Shown: one piece after another, positions 9,061 to 17,886 of the stretch
Position numbering within the stretch: position 1 is the first letter of the stretch
How the letters are laid out: the number at the start of each line of letters is the position of its first letter
Assembly (NCBI GenBank): GCA_934436505.1
Contig: CAKSAP010000003.1
Coordinates: 1 to 64,000 of the forward strand
Direction of reading: 5' to 3'
From: an uncultured Eubacteriales bacterium
GTDB lineage: Bacteria; Bacillota; Clostridia; Oscillospirales; Acutalibacteraceae
Length of the DNA: 64,000 nucleotides
The notes under the pieces: generated by a model
The model's input: only the letters and a program-made list of their open reading frames with translations
Database searches by the model: none
What the model was told of the DNA's origin: nothing
Made by a program: the position numbers and the translations under genes

Positions 9061-10887
9061 TTATAAATCTATTTCAATATTGTATTTTTTAAGCCAATAA
9101 TTGATTTGCACAAAATAAGCTATTGTTTGCGGTGTGGTCATTAGCTGACCGTAAAATCGCTGCGAGCTGTTTTCAACAAGCAAAGCATTAAGTGCTTGCT
9201 TATTTACAAATTCAAATATCGGAGAAGTCTCATCCTGCAATATTTTCTCAAGCTCGGCACGGACTAAGCTTAAATATATCGGATTGTGGGTTTTCGGGTA
9301 TGGGCTCTTTTTACGCCAAAGAATTTCCTTCGGCAGCATATCGCTGTATGCCTTGCGTAAAATTCCTTTTTCAAAGCCGTTATAATCCTTTATTTCAAGC
9401 GGAACGGAGTACAAGTATTCAACAATTCTGTAATCACAAAACGGAACTCTGATATCAAGAGAATTAAATGCGCTCATCCTATCTGAACGGTCTACAAGCG
9501 TCATCATAAACCAATCAAGATTTAATTTCATAAGCTCTTTTGTACGCTCGTCGCTGTCAATCGTGTTAAGCTTCATAACTTGCTTTAATGCGTTTTCATA
9601 TTTTTTATGGACAAAGCCTTCCGCATCAACCGTATTTCTAATTTCATCCGTTAAAAACGATTGCCTGTATGACGTAGACCTTGCCCACGGGAACGAATCG
9701 GCATTCCGTAAAACAGGATCTCTGTACCACGGATAACCTCCAAAAATTTCATCCGAGCACTCGCCCGAAAGCACGATTTCATAATCTTTCGCAATCGCTT
9801 TTGAAAACAGGAGCAGGGAAGAGTCAACGTCTGCCATACCCGGCAAATCACGGGCCTCAACCGCAGAAAACAGAGCCGATACAAGCGATTTATGGTCAAT
9901 TTCAATTATGTGATTTTGAGCGTTCAGGTAATTATTTATTATGCCGATAAATTCGCTGTCGTTATTCGGTTGAAATTTTGAACGTGTAAAGTATTTGTCA
10001 TTGTCAGTATAAGTTACGGTGTAGGTGTCAAGTGTTTTTCCTTGTCGGGCAAGAGCTTTTGCAACAACAGAGGAAATAATGCTTGAATCGAGTCCTCCCG
10101 AAAGCATTGTGCATATAGGAGTGTCGGCTTCCGATTGACCTTTTATTGAATCGTCAACTAAAAATCTGACTTTTTCTGCCGTCTGTTCGGGCGTATCTGT
10201 ATGCTCGTGCGGATACAATGTCCAATATTTACATACTTTTAAGCCGTCCCTTGTGAAATATCCGTAGGTTGCAGGCAGCAGCTCAAAAACTCCCTCAAAC
10301 ACACCGTAACCGAGCGTTCGACCGGGTCCTATAAGCATAATTTCAAGAATTGACTCAAGATTGATTTTAGGCTTAATTTTGCCGCTTGCAAAAAGTGCTT
10401 TAATCTCCGAGCCGAATATAAAACCGTTGTCTAACACGGAATAGAAAAACGGTTTAATTCCAAAACGGTCTCTCGCTATGAAAAGACTTTCGCTTTTATT
10501 ATCCCAAATCGCAAGTGCAAAAGCACCGTTGATAATTTTCAGGCAGTCTGCGCCAAACTCGAAATAGGCTTTTAGTACAATTTCTTCGTCTGTTTCGGTT
10601 TCAAAGCGGCAGCTTCTTTTAAGCAAAATGTCTTTTAACTCGTTTTTATTATATATCAGTCCGTCAAAAACGATTGTATATTCCGTTTCGTTATTCCATA
10701 GCCTTAGCGGCAGCTTAAAATCCGCCTCATTTTGCCTTGCAGAGCCTTGATACAATGCAGCGTGCTCGGCTGTAAATTCGCCGTGAAAAGAGCCTCTGTG
10801 CCTTATTGCACCGCCCATTTCAGAAAGCTCTTTGCATTGTCCGCTGAATTTTTCAGAAAATAAAATTTCTCCCGCAATTCCACTCAT
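9061..10887 (-). CDS. asnB: AsnB-type asparagine synthetase with a degenerate glutaminase site
   Basis: The protein has the two AsnB domains: an N-terminal Ntn/GATase II fold and a C-terminal ATP-pyrophosphatase. The synthetase side is intact, with MLSGGLDSS near residue 260 and GECSDEIFGGYPW. The glutaminase side is not. The catalytic Cys2 that starts canonical proteins (MCGI) is Ser here (MSGI; codon AGT at 10884-10882). The usual HRGP motif reads HRGS, and the oxyanion-hole motif NGEIYN reads DGLIYN. It may therefore use free ammonia, or make another amide. The length of 608 aa is normal. It reads toward the lipoprotein gene and lies 78 bases downstream of nanA on the same strand. Confidence 0.85.
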   Translation of the reverse strand: MSGIAGEILFSEKFSGQCKELSEMGGAIRHRGSFHGEFTAEHAALYQGSARQNEADFKLPLRLWNNETEYTIVFDGLIYNKNELKDILLKRSCRFETETDEEIVLKAYFEFGADCLKIINGAFALAIWDNKSESLFIARDRFGIKPFFYSVLDNGFIFGSEIKALFASGKIKPKINLESILEIMLIGPGRTLGYGVFEGVFELLPATYGYFTRDGLKVCKYWTLYPHEHTDTPEQTAEKVRFLVDDSIKGQSEADTPICTMLSGGLDSSIISSVVAKALARQGKTLDTYTVTYTDNDKYFTRSKFQPNNDSEFIGIINNYLNAQNHIIEIDHKSLVSALFSAVEARDLPGMADVDSSLLLFSKAIAKDYEIVLSGECSDEIFGGYPWYRDPVLRNADSFPWARSTSYRQSFLTDEIRNTVDAEGFVHKKYENALKQVMKLNTIDSDERTKELMKLNLDWFMMTLVDRSDRMSAFNSLDIRVPFCDYRIVEYLYSVPLEIKDYNGFEKGILRKAYSDMLPKEILWRKKSPYPKTHNPIYLSLVRAELEKILQDETSPIFEFVNKQALNALLVENSSQRFYGQLMTTPQTIAYFVQINYWLKKYNIEIDL

Positions 10888-10965
10888 ATAAACACCTCAT
10901 TTTATTGGTTTGGTTATTTATATGACGGTTTGCGGGAGAAAATACATCAGATATTCTATTGAGAA

Positions 10966-11883
10966 TTAAGAATTTTTAACTTCTTCAACAGCCTTGTTAA
11001 TATCGTTTACAAGCTCAACAAGCTTCGGGTCGTCAACAGAAACGGGAAGCATAGGAAGTCTCGGTATACCTGCTTCGATTCCGTATCTTAATTTAATAAC
11101 AGCCTTGCTTGCGCCGTAAAGAGAGGGGAAAGAACAAAGTCTTTGAACAAAGTCATTGATTTTAACCTGAAGAGCCTTTGCTTCAACAATCTTATTTTCG
11201 GTTATCAATGAATTGAGTTTAAGGTAAAGCTCGGGCATACTTCCGTATGTACCGCCGATACCTGCGTTAGCACCCATAAGTCTGCCTGCGAGGAACTGCT
11301 CGTCGGGACCGTTGAAGATAATGAAATCATCGCCGACAATTCTTCTGAAACGCTCCATCTGATATGTGCTTTCAGCCGAGTCCTTGATACCGATAACCTT
11401 TTCTTCTTTCATCATTCTTTCAAGAAGAGAGTATGAAAGGTCATATCCCGTAAGCTGAGGAATATTGTAGATAAAGAACGGCAAATTGGTCGAAGCAATG
11501 ATTGTTTTCCAATGTGTTTCAATGGAAGCCTCCGAAAGTCTGTAATAAACGCTCGGAACGGCAGAAACAGCATCAGCGCCGATTTCCTCCGCATGGCGTG
11601 CAAGCTCGCAAGCCTCTTTCGTCGAAGCTGCGCCTACATGGATAATAGTTGTGATTTTTCCCTTGGATGCGTCAACAACGGCTTTTGCAACCTGCTTTCT
11701 TTCCTCGGTGCTCAAAAGGAAGCCTTCGCCTGTCGAGCCGCAAGCATATACACCGTTAATGCCGATTGAAATGTAAGTCCTAACAAGCTTTTTAATTTCC
11801 TCAACATTTATGTTATCGTTTTCGTCGTAAATTGCGTTGAGTGCGACGAACACTCCGTTGAATTTTGTTAAATCATATTTCAT
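10966..11883 (-). CDS. nanA: N-acetylneuraminate lyase
   Basis: The enzyme splits sialic acid into ManNAc and pyruvate by a class I aldolase mechanism. It belongs to the DapA/NanA family: GSTGEGF replaces the GTTGE of DapA, the catalytic Tyr is in FFIYNIPQLTG, and the Schiff-base Lys is in VIGIKDSAES. It diverges from nanE-nanK across a 117-bp region with a promoter for each side, so the three genes form a sialate catabolic locus. GGAGATG precedes the ATG at 11883. No sialate transporter is present in the window. Confidence 0.92.
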   Translation of the reverse strand: MKYDLTKFNGVFVALNAIYDENDNINVEEIKKLVRTYISIGINGVYACGSTGEGFLLSTEERKQVAKAVVDASKGKITTIIHVGAASTKEACELARHAEEIGADAVSAVPSVYYRLSEASIETHWKTIIASTNLPFFIYNIPQLTGYDLSYSLLERMMKEEKVIGIKDSAESTYQMERFRRIVGDDFIIFNGPDEQFLAGRLMGANAGIGGTYGSMPELYLKLNSLITENKIVEAKALQVKINDFVQRLCSFPSLYGASKAVIKLRYGIEAGIPRLPMLPVSVDDPKLVELVNDINKAVEEVKNS

Positions 11884-11904
11884 ATATTCATCTCCTATAT
11901 GAGA

Positions 11905-11932
11905 ATTATATATCTTTTTTCTGCAAAATCAA
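11905..11932 (-). promoter_or_regulatory. Predicted nanA promoter
   Basis: On the minus strand TTGATT (11932-11927) and TATAAT (11910-11905) are separated by 16 bases, just ahead of the nanA ribosome binding site. Confidence 0.55.
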
Positions 11933-11941
11933 TGATATTCG

Positions 11942-11970
11942 TTGAACTTTTTACCAAAATAAAATATAAT
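11942..11970 (+). promoter_or_regulatory. Predicted nanE-nanK promoter
   Basis: TTGAAC at 11942 and TATAAT at 11965 are separated by exactly 17 bases. Transcription would start near 11977, some 25 bases before nanE. Confidence 0.75.
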
Positions 11971-12000
11971 ATAGAAAATAGTGATAAATCGGTGATAAAG

Positions 12001-12696
12001 ATGAATGAAAAAAACAAAAAAATACTTGAACAAATCAAAGGCGGATTGATTGTTTCCTGCCAAGCGTTACCCGAAGAGCCGCTGCACGATTCTTACATAA
12101 TGTCAAGAATGGCTTTTGCTGCAAGCGAGGGCGGCGCAGTCGGAATAAGAGCAAATACGGTTGAGGATATAAAAGAAATCAAAAAGACGGTTGATTTGCC
12201 GATTATCGGAATTATCAAAAGTGTGTATCCCGACTCTGATGTATATATTACACCTACACTTGCTGAGGTTGACGCTCTTTACAATGAGGGCGTCGATATA
12301 ATCGCAGTTGATGCAACAAACAGGCCGAGACCTAACGGCGTATCATTTACTGAATTCTTTACGGAAATTCGCAAAAAATATCCCGAACAGCTATTTATGG
12401 CTGATACCTCCTGCTTTGAAGAGGGCAAGCTTGCTTTGGAGCTTGGCTGCGACCTTATAGGTACAACAATGTGCGGATACACGCCTTACACTAAGGGCGA
12501 AGCTATCCCTGCTTTTAATCTTATTGAAAGATACAGTAAAGAATTATCCGCTACCGTCATTGCCGAGGGTGGAATTTGGTATCCCGAACAGCTTGTAAAG
12601 GCATACGAAAGCGGTGCTTTTTCCTGTGTTGTGGGTACTGCGATTACAAGGCCGAGAGATATTACAAGACGCTTTGTATCTTATCTTAACAAATAA
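12001..12696 (+). CDS. nanE: N-acetylmannosamine-6-phosphate 2-epimerase
   Basis: NanE converts ManNAc-6-P to GlcNAc-6-P in sialic-acid use. It is a TIM barrel; recognisable segments are KGGLIVSCQALPEEPLHDS at the N terminus, GAVGIRANTVEDI, DIIAVDATNRPRPNG and VIAEGGIWYPEQ. The ATG at 12001 is preceded by GGTGATAAAG. Upstream in-frame starts lie inside the promoter and are rejected. The protein has 231 aa, normal for NanE. It is followed 11 bases later by nanK, so the two steps after NanA are encoded together. Confidence 0.93.
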   Translation: MNEKNKKILEQIKGGLIVSCQALPEEPLHDSYIMSRMAFAASEGGAVGIRANTVEDIKEIKKTVDLPIIGIIKSVYPDSDVYITPTLAEVDALYNEGVDIIAVDATNRPRPNGVSFTEFFTEIRKKYPEQLFMADTSCFEEGKLALELGCDLIGTTMCGYTPYTKGEAIPAFNLIERYSKELSATVIAEGGIWYPEQLVKAYESGAFSCVVGTAITRPRDITRRFVSYLNK

Positions 12697-12707
12697 CGGA
12701 GTGCAAT

Positions 12708-13571
12708 ATGACTATACTTGCGATTGACATTGGCGGAACGGCTATTAAATACGCTCTTGTCGATGACAACAATAACATTTCATCCTTTTCTGAAATTCCG
12801 TCCGAGGCGAAGCTCGGAGCAAGTGTTTTACTCGAAAAGGTGTATAAGATAATCGAAGCACATTTATCCGATTGCGATGCGATTTCTATAAGCACGGCAG
12901 GTCGTGTTGACAGCGAAAAGGGCAGAATTATTTTTGCAAATGAAAACATACCCGAATACACGGGGACAGAGCTTGCAAAGCTTATAACCGAACGCTTTTC
13001 CAAGCCTGCATTTGTCGAAAATGACGTTTATTGTGCTGCAACGGCAGAGGCGAATTACGGTGCAGGTAAGAACGTTAAAAATTTTGTTTGCCTTACAGTA
13101 GGTACGGGTATCGGCGGTGCGATAATTCTAAACGGAAAGCTCTATAAGGGAGATCGGCTTTGCGGAGGAGACTTCGGCGAGATGATAACAGGCGAGGACA
13201 AGTTTGAAAATCTTGCCTCTGCGACTGCTCTTGTAAAAAGAGTAAAATCAGCCACAGGCAGAGAACTTACAGGCAGAGAAATTTTTGATGAAGTTAATTT
13301 TTCCGATCCTACAATAAAAGCTGCTGTTGACAGCTGGATTGACGAGCTCACAAAGGGCATTAAAACTCTTATGTTTATTTTTGATGTTCCGTTGTTCGTT
13401 GTCGGCGGCGGAATAATGAGCGAGAAATATATAATTGACCGAATTTCAAACGATTTGCACAACTCGGAGCGTGAAAATTTCAAATCACTTGAGATTAAAC
13501 AGGCGTTTTTCAAAAATCAAGCAGGAGTTATCGGTGCGGCTCATATAGCAAGAAAAAAGCTTAAAAATTAA
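12708..13571 (+). CDS. nanK: N-acetylmannosamine kinase (ROK family)
   Basis: The kinase phosphorylates ManNAc to ManNAc-6-P, the substrate of NanE. It shows the ROK motifs LAIDIGGTAIKYA, VENDVYCAATAEANYGAG and LTVGTGIGGAI. The zinc motif CxCGxxGCxE, present in the glucokinase at 4784, is absent: the region after LCGGDFGEM has no Cys cluster. Some Gram-positive NanK proteins are known to lack it. Specificity is inferred mainly from the nan context. It is the last gene of the operon before a terminator. Confidence 0.88.
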   Translation: MTILAIDIGGTAIKYALVDDNNNISSFSEIPSEAKLGASVLLEKVYKIIEAHLSDCDAISISTAGRVDSEKGRIIFANENIPEYTGTELAKLITERFSKPAFVENDVYCAATAEANYGAGKNVKNFVCLTVGTGIGGAIILNGKLYKGDRLCGGDFGEMITGEDKFENLASATALVKRVKSATGRELTGREIFDEVNFSDPTIKAAVDSWIDELTKGIKTLMFIFDVPLFVVGGGIMSEKYIIDRISNDLHNSERENFKSLEIKQAFFKNQAGVIGAAHIARKKLKN

Positions 13572-13574
13572 CCG

Positions 13575-13611
13575 TCGGGGGAGTCAAAAACAACGACTCT
13601 CCCGATTTTTT
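13575..13611 (+). terminator. Terminator after nanK
   Basis: TCGGGGGAGTC pairs with GACTCTCCCGA (one G-U) across a 9-base loop, followed by T6. It begins 4 bases after the nanK stop. Confidence 0.88.
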
Positions 13612-13666
13612 AGTAAAATAGACAAAATTCAACTTTTATCTTTTGTGTACTTTGTAGCAAAAAGTG

Positions 13667-13695
13667 TTGATATTAAAGCTTTTCGGTGGTAAAAT
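13667..13695 (+). promoter_or_regulatory. Predicted typA promoter (extended -10)
   Basis: TTGATA at 13667 and TAAAAT at 13690 are separated by 17 bases, with TGG directly before the -10. The same GGTGGTAAAATAT -10 region occurs upstream of the lysine riboswitch. Confidence 0.7.
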
Positions 13696-13731
13696 ATTTA
13701 TTTGTGAAATATTAAGTAAAGTAAGGTATAG

Positions 13732-15561
13732 GTGAGTAAAGTGAAGCGTAGAGAAGACATTAGAAACATTGCGATAATTGCCCATGTTGACCACGGTAAA
13801 ACAACATTGGTTGACGAGCTTCTTAAACAGAGCGGTATATTCAGACAGAACGAGGCTGTTCAGGACAGAGTTATGGACTCCAACGACCTCGAAAAAGAGA
13901 GAGGAATTACAATCCTTTCCAAAAACACCGCAATTCATTATAACGGAATTAAAATCAATATAGTTGACACTCCCGGTCACGCTGATTTCGGCGGAGAGGT
14001 TGAGCGTATTCTTACAATGGTTGACGGCGTATTGCTTTTGGTTGACGCTTTCGAGGGTTGTATGCCGCAGACAAGATTTGTTCTTTCAAAGGCACTCGCT
14101 CTTAACAAAAAGGTGCTTGTTGTAATCAATAAGATTGACAGACCGGGTGCAAGACCTGCCGAGGTTATCGACGAGGTGCTTGATTTGTTCATTGAGCTTG
14201 GCGCAAATGACGATCAGCTTGAATTCCCCGTTGTATATGCTTCCGCAAGAGACGGCTATGCATCTCTTGACCCGAATGTCAGAGAAGGCGATATGAGACC
14301 GCTTTTCGAGGAAATTATCAAGGAAATCGAAGCTCCCGAGGGCGATGTTGACGCTCCGCTTCAGTGCATTTTCTCAAGCCTTGACTATGATGATTATATC
14401 GGTAGAATCGGTGTCGGCAGAGTTAAGCGTGGCACAGTTAAAGTCAATGATAAGGTCGTACTTTGCAAGCAGGACGGCACTCGTGAGAATGTTAAAATTT
14501 CACGTCTTTATCAGTTCGACGGCTTGAAAAGGGTAGAAGTACAGTCAGCTGCGGCAGGCGATATAATCTGCGTTTCGGGTATTACCGACCTTAATATCGG
14601 CGAGACGATTTGTGATCCCGATAATGTTGAGCCGTTGCCCTTCGTTAAAATCGACGAGCCTACGCTTTCAATGAACTTTATGGTAAACGACAGCCCGTTT
14701 GCAGGTCAGGACGGTAAGTTTGTAACCTCACGTAACCTCAGAGACAGACTTTTCAAAGAGGTTGAAACAAACGTAAGTATGCGTGTTGAGGAAACGGACA
14801 GCACCGACTGCTTTAAGGTATCGGGCAGAGGCGAGCTTCATCTTTCAATACTTATCGAGACTATGAGACGTCAGGGATATGAATTTCAGGTTTCACGTCC
14901 GCAGGTTATCACAAAATACGAAAACGGTAAGCTTTTAGAGCCTATCGAGCTTCTTATAATCGAAGTTCCCGAGGAATATGTCGGAAATGTTATGCAGAAA
15001 ATCGGTTCAAGACGTGGCGAGCTTGAAAATATGGGCACCCGTGAGGGCGGCTCAACGCACCTTGAATTCAGAATTCCCGCAAGAGGTCTTATCGGATACC
15101 GTTCAGAGTTCCTTACAGATACAAACGGCAACGGCATTATGAACAACCTTTTTGCAGGCTATGAAGAATACAAGGGCGATATTCAGACGAGAGAGCGTGG
15201 CTCAATCGTTGTTCACGAAACAGGCGAAACCTCGGCTTACGGTCTTTTCAACACGCAGGACAGAGGCAGACTTTTTGTAGGTCCCGGCGTTCCCGTATAT
15301 GAGGGAATGATTGTCGGCGAATGCTCAAAGAACGAGGATATTGTTTGTAACGTATGCAAGAACAAACACCTTACAAACACCCGTGCTTCAGGCTCTGACG
15401 ACGCACTTCGACTTGTTCCGCACACCGTTCTCAGCCTTGAGCAGTCAATGGAATTTATCGGCGACGACGAGCTTGTTGAGATTACTCCCAAATCAATCAG
15501 ACTTCGCAAGAAAATTCTTTCAAAGGATTTGAGACTTAAACAGCAGTTCAAAAAGAAATAA
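13732..15561 (+). CDS. typA: Translational GTPase TypA/BipA
   Basis: TypA is a ribosome-binding GTPase of the EF-G family needed for 50S assembly and growth under stress or cold. G1 is AHVDHGKT, G2 lies in KERGITI, G3 is DTPGHADFGGEV and G4 is NKIDRPGA. The C-terminal TypA-specific part includes RGLIGYRSEFLTDTNGNGI. The length of 609 aa is normal. GTG at 13732 is used; a second in-frame GTG at 13741 has AGGTGAG upstream and could also serve. The gene is transcribed alone, with its own promoter. Confidence 0.95.
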   Translation: MSKVKRREDIRNIAIIAHVDHGKTTLVDELLKQSGIFRQNEAVQDRVMDSNDLEKERGITILSKNTAIHYNGIKINIVDTPGHADFGGEVERILTMVDGVLLLVDAFEGCMPQTRFVLSKALALNKKVLVVINKIDRPGARPAEVIDEVLDLFIELGANDDQLEFPVVYASARDGYASLDPNVREGDMRPLFEEIIKEIEAPEGDVDAPLQCIFSSLDYDDYIGRIGVGRVKRGTVKVNDKVVLCKQDGTRENVKISRLYQFDGLKRVEVQSAAAGDIICVSGITDLNIGETICDPDNVEPLPFVKIDEPTLSMNFMVNDSPFAGQDGKFVTSRNLRDRLFKEVETNVSMRVEETDSTDCFKVSGRGELHLSILIETMRRQGYEFQVSRPQVITKYENGKLLEPIELLIIEVPEEYVGNVMQKIGSRRGELENMGTREGGSTHLEFRIPARGLIGYRSEFLTDTNGNGIMNNLFAGYEEYKGDIQTRERGSIVVHETGETSAYGLFNTQDRGRLFVGPGVPVYEGMIVGECSKNEDIVCNVCKNKHLTNTRASGSDDALRLVPHTVLSLEQSMEFIGDDELVEITPKSIRLRKKILSKDLRLKQQFKKK

Positions 15562-15602
15562 TGAATAGTTGTGAATTATTTTTCACACTTTGTATTATTT
15601 TC

Positions 15603-15631
15603 TTGACATATATGTATAACAAACGTATAAT
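15603..15631 (+). promoter_or_regulatory. Predicted ilvE promoter (consensus)
   Basis: TTGACA at 15603 and TATAAT at 15626, exactly 17 bases apart, give a perfect consensus promoter. Transcription from about 15638 leaves a leader of roughly 230 bases before ilvE. Confidence 0.85.
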
Positions 15632-15637
15632 TAATGT

Positions 15638-15871
15638 ATATTTATACACAACATAAACAGTTGCGTGTAAAGCACTTTTGATTTTTATTGCACAACAAGG
15701 AGGCAATAGTGTGAAAAATCACACTATTAATAATTATATTGCCCTCAAAAATTTGCCTTTGGCAAAATTTTGAGATGGCAGAAATCACCATACACGCCTG
15801 TTCAGACAACGCAGGTTAAACTGGTGATTTTTAATAAACTATTTGTTGTCTGAAAGGCTATGGTGATTATT
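15638..15871 (+). promoter_or_regulatory. Structured 5' leader of ilvE with possible Shine-Dalgarno sequestration
   Basis: Three sets of inverted repeats are visible. (1) AATAGTGTG (15705-15713) with CACACTATT (15720-15728). (2) A 14-base near-perfect stem at 15744-15757 and 15761-15774. (3) GCCTGTTCAGACAAC (15796-15810) with GTTGTCTGAAAGGC (15845-15858), whose right arm covers the GAAAGG before ilvE. AAATCACCA (15782-15790) can pair with TGGTGATTT (15822-15830), which is topologically exclusive of helix 3. This looks like a translational switch. No T-box or other known riboswitch motif is seen. Confidence 0.5.
15711..15773 (+). CDS. Possible 20-codon leader peptide upstream of ilvE
   Basis: A GTG 7 bases after AAGGAGG opens a 20-codon frame ending in TGA at 15773. 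The peptide contains two Ile and three Leu codons, with LKNLPLAKF at its end. The start codon lies inside hairpin 1 of the ilvE leader, and the end of the frame forms hairpin 2. That arrangement would suit translation-coupled control of a branched-chain amino acid gene. The frame could be chance; the strong ribosome binding site is the main support. Confidence 0.3.
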   Translation: MKNHTINNYIALKNLPLAKF

Positions 15872-16936
15872 ATGGAAATAAAATTTACACAAGCTCAAAC
15901 GCTTAAAGAAAAGCCAGATCCGTCAACTCTCGGCTTCGGTAAAATTTTTACCGACCATATGTTTATGATGGACTGGAACAATGAAACAGGTTGGCAGAAC
16001 GCAAGAATTGTACCCTTTGGCTATCTTTCGATACATCCTGCATCAACCTGCCTCCACTACGGTTCGGAAATTTTTGAAGGACTTAAAGCATACAGAAGAG
16101 CAGACGGCAAGGTTCAGCTTTTCAGACCGATTGAAAACATAAGAAGAATGAACAATTCGGCAGACCGTCTTTGCCTTCCCAAAATCCCCGAGGATATGGC
16201 TTTGGAAATTTATACAAAGTTCGTTGAAACAGAGCAGGATTGGACTCCGTCGGCAGAGGGCACTTCTCTTTATCTTCGTCCGTTTATGTTTGGTAATGAC
16301 GAATCACTCGGCGTACACGCAGTTCACAACGCAACATTTATGATTATCGCTTCTCCTGTCGGCTCATATTATGCAGAGGGTATCAACCCCGTTAAAATTA
16401 TGATTGAATCCGAGGATGTCCGTGCGGTTGTCGGCGGTACGGGCGAAGCTAAATGCGGCGGTAACTACGCAGCATCAAACAGAGCAGGAGAGAGAGCAGA
16501 AGAAAAAGGATATTCTCAGGTGCTTTGGCTTGACGGCGTTGAGAGGAAGTACATTGAAGAAGTCGGCGCTATGAACGTAATGTTCAAAATCAACGGCGAG
16601 ATTGTAGTTCCGATGCTTACAGGCTCAATTCTTCCCGGTATTACAAGAAAATCTTGCCTTGAGGTTCTCAGAAACGAAGGCTACAAGGTTGTAGAGAGAA
16701 GAATATCGGTTGACGAGCTTGCAGAGGCAATGAAAAACGGCACACTTGAAGAGGCTTGGGGAACAGGCACAGCTGCTGTTGTTTCTCCCATCGGAGAGCT
16801 TTGCTATAAAGATATAAAATATACCGTAAACGACGGTAAAATCGGCGAGGTTACTCAGCATCTTTACGATACCCTCACAGGTATTCAGTGGGGCAAAATT
16901 GAGGATACCTACGGTTGGACTTATCCGATTGACTGA
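15872..16936 (+). CDS. ilvE: Branched-chain amino acid aminotransferase
   Basis: This PLP enzyme of fold type IV exchanges amino groups between Leu/Ile/Val and 2-oxoglutarate. The N-terminal signature LGFGKIFTDHMFMMDW, the LHYGSEIFEGLKAYR segment and the PLP lysine in GGTGEAKCGGNYAAS identify it. EEAWGTGTAAVVSPIG follows near the C terminus. The ATG at 15872 gives the usual MEIKFTQ start; ATG 15860 is in frame but sits 3 bases from GAAAGG, too close. The length of 354 aa is typical. The gene is monocistronic, between its own promoter and terminator. Confidence 0.94.
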   Translation: MEIKFTQAQTLKEKPDPSTLGFGKIFTDHMFMMDWNNETGWQNARIVPFGYLSIHPASTCLHYGSEIFEGLKAYRRADGKVQLFRPIENIRRMNNSADRLCLPKIPEDMALEIYTKFVETEQDWTPSAEGTSLYLRPFMFGNDESLGVHAVHNATFMIIASPVGSYYAEGINPVKIMIESEDVRAVVGGTGEAKCGGNYAASNRAGERAEEKGYSQVLWLDGVERKYIEEVGAMNVMFKINGEIVVPMLTGSILPGITRKSCLEVLRNEGYKVVERRISVDELAEAMKNGTLEEAWGTGTAAVVSPIGELCYKDIKYTVNDGKIGEVTQHLYDTLTGIQWGKIEDTYGWTYPID

Positions 16937-16954
16937 TTGCTTCATACAATATTT

Positions 16955-16986
16955 AACTCCGAGATTTAATGTCTCGGAGTTTTTTA
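16955..16986 (+). terminator. Terminator after ilvE
   Basis: AACTCCGAGA and TCTCGGAGTT form a perfect 10-bp stem with a 7-base loop, followed by five T. Confidence 0.9.
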
Positions 16987-17074
16987 TATTATGCTATGGA
17001 TTTTATTTATATTGAAATTTAATTCTGTATAAGATATAATAGCGATGAGGATATAATTATTGGTGGGTAAGTAT

Positions 17075-17146
17075 ATGAAAACAATTTATAATCCGTTAAT
17101 GCGTTTATTAAATGTTGAGAAGAAAACTGTTACAAAGCGGCGTTGA
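17075..17146 (+). other. Possible 23-codon ORF or gene remnant between ilvE and the membrane protein
   Basis: An ATG 6 bases after GGTGGG opens a short basic frame (MKTIYNPLMRLLNVEKK then a basic end). Nothing else is seen in the 280-base gap from 16937 to 17217 apart from the ilvE terminator. It may be the eroded start of a lost gene. Confidence 0.2.
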
Positions 17147-17217
17147 AGAAGAAAAGCATCAGAACAAGGGATAATGTTTCATAAACATTAATTATATTAA
17201 AAATTAAGGTGGTAAAA

Positions 17218-17745
17218 ATGCCGGTTCAGTTGTTGAGTTTAACTTTAATACCGATTATAATATCAATTTTCTTTTTTATTGTTGACAAAGAAAATGATAA
17301 GAAAATATTGCTTAACTCAAAAAAGGATTACATTGTTATTAAAGCTCCAAAAGCTTTTCCCATTGTATTTGTAATTGCTATACCTATATTGGCATATTTC
17401 ACAATATTGGCTTATCAGCAGGAAGAAACGTTTTCTATTTTGTTTTTTGGCTTATTGGTGTTATTTTGTATAGTCTTTTTACTGTATTTCTTAATATGGA
17501 AAATCGACTTCTATAAAAACAAAGATTATTTTATTTACCATACTATATTCCGAAAAGCACAGAAAATATATTATTCCGATTGTGAAAAGTTTACTTGGAA
17601 CAGGCAAGGAGATTCTTTTAAGATTAAAACAAAATCAGGGAAATCGTTTTATGTTTCCATGTATGCGAATAACTACGAAGATTTACGAGTAAAAATGCTT
17701 CAATCAAAAGTTAAAGAGATAATCAAAAGCAAGAAAAGAAAATAA
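17218..17745 (+). CDS. Small membrane protein of unknown function with PH-like cytoplasmic tail
   Basis: The 175-aa protein has three predicted membrane helices: near the N terminus (LLSLTLIPIIISIFFFIV), around residues 45-65 and around residues 75-95. A soluble C-terminal domain follows, with alternating strands (IYYSDCEKFTWNRQGDSFKI) that resemble the PH-like domains of small Firmicute membrane proteins. ATG 17218 follows AAGGTGG; the GTG at 17209 overlaps that site. No family name can be given with confidence. The block 17.0-18.8 kb is AT-rich and made of small unknown genes, unlike its neighbours, which suggests an accessory insertion. Confidence 0.65.
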   Translation: MPVQLLSLTLIPIIISIFFFIVDKENDKKILLNSKKDYIVIKAPKAFPIVFVIAIPILAYFTILAYQQEETFSILFFGLLVLFCIVFLLYFLIWKIDFYKNKDYFIYHTIFRKAQKIYYSDCEKFTWNRQGDSFKIKTKSGKSFYVSMYANNYEDLRVKMLQSKVKEIIKSKKRK

Positions 17746-17886
17746 GTAACAAATTTATTGATTACTTGAATGATGTGGATGAATAAAAAAATTATTGAGG
17801 TATGAAAATCTTTAACAATCGATTTGAGCATTAGAATTATACACACGCTGTTAAATCTGCTGTCGGTAAATGGGGGCGAATATTAA

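Noticed and set aside
15638..15871. T-box element upstream of ilvE
   Set aside because: There is no GGGTGGNACCGCG-like antiterminator segment and no terminator with a T tract; the stems suggest control of translation instead.
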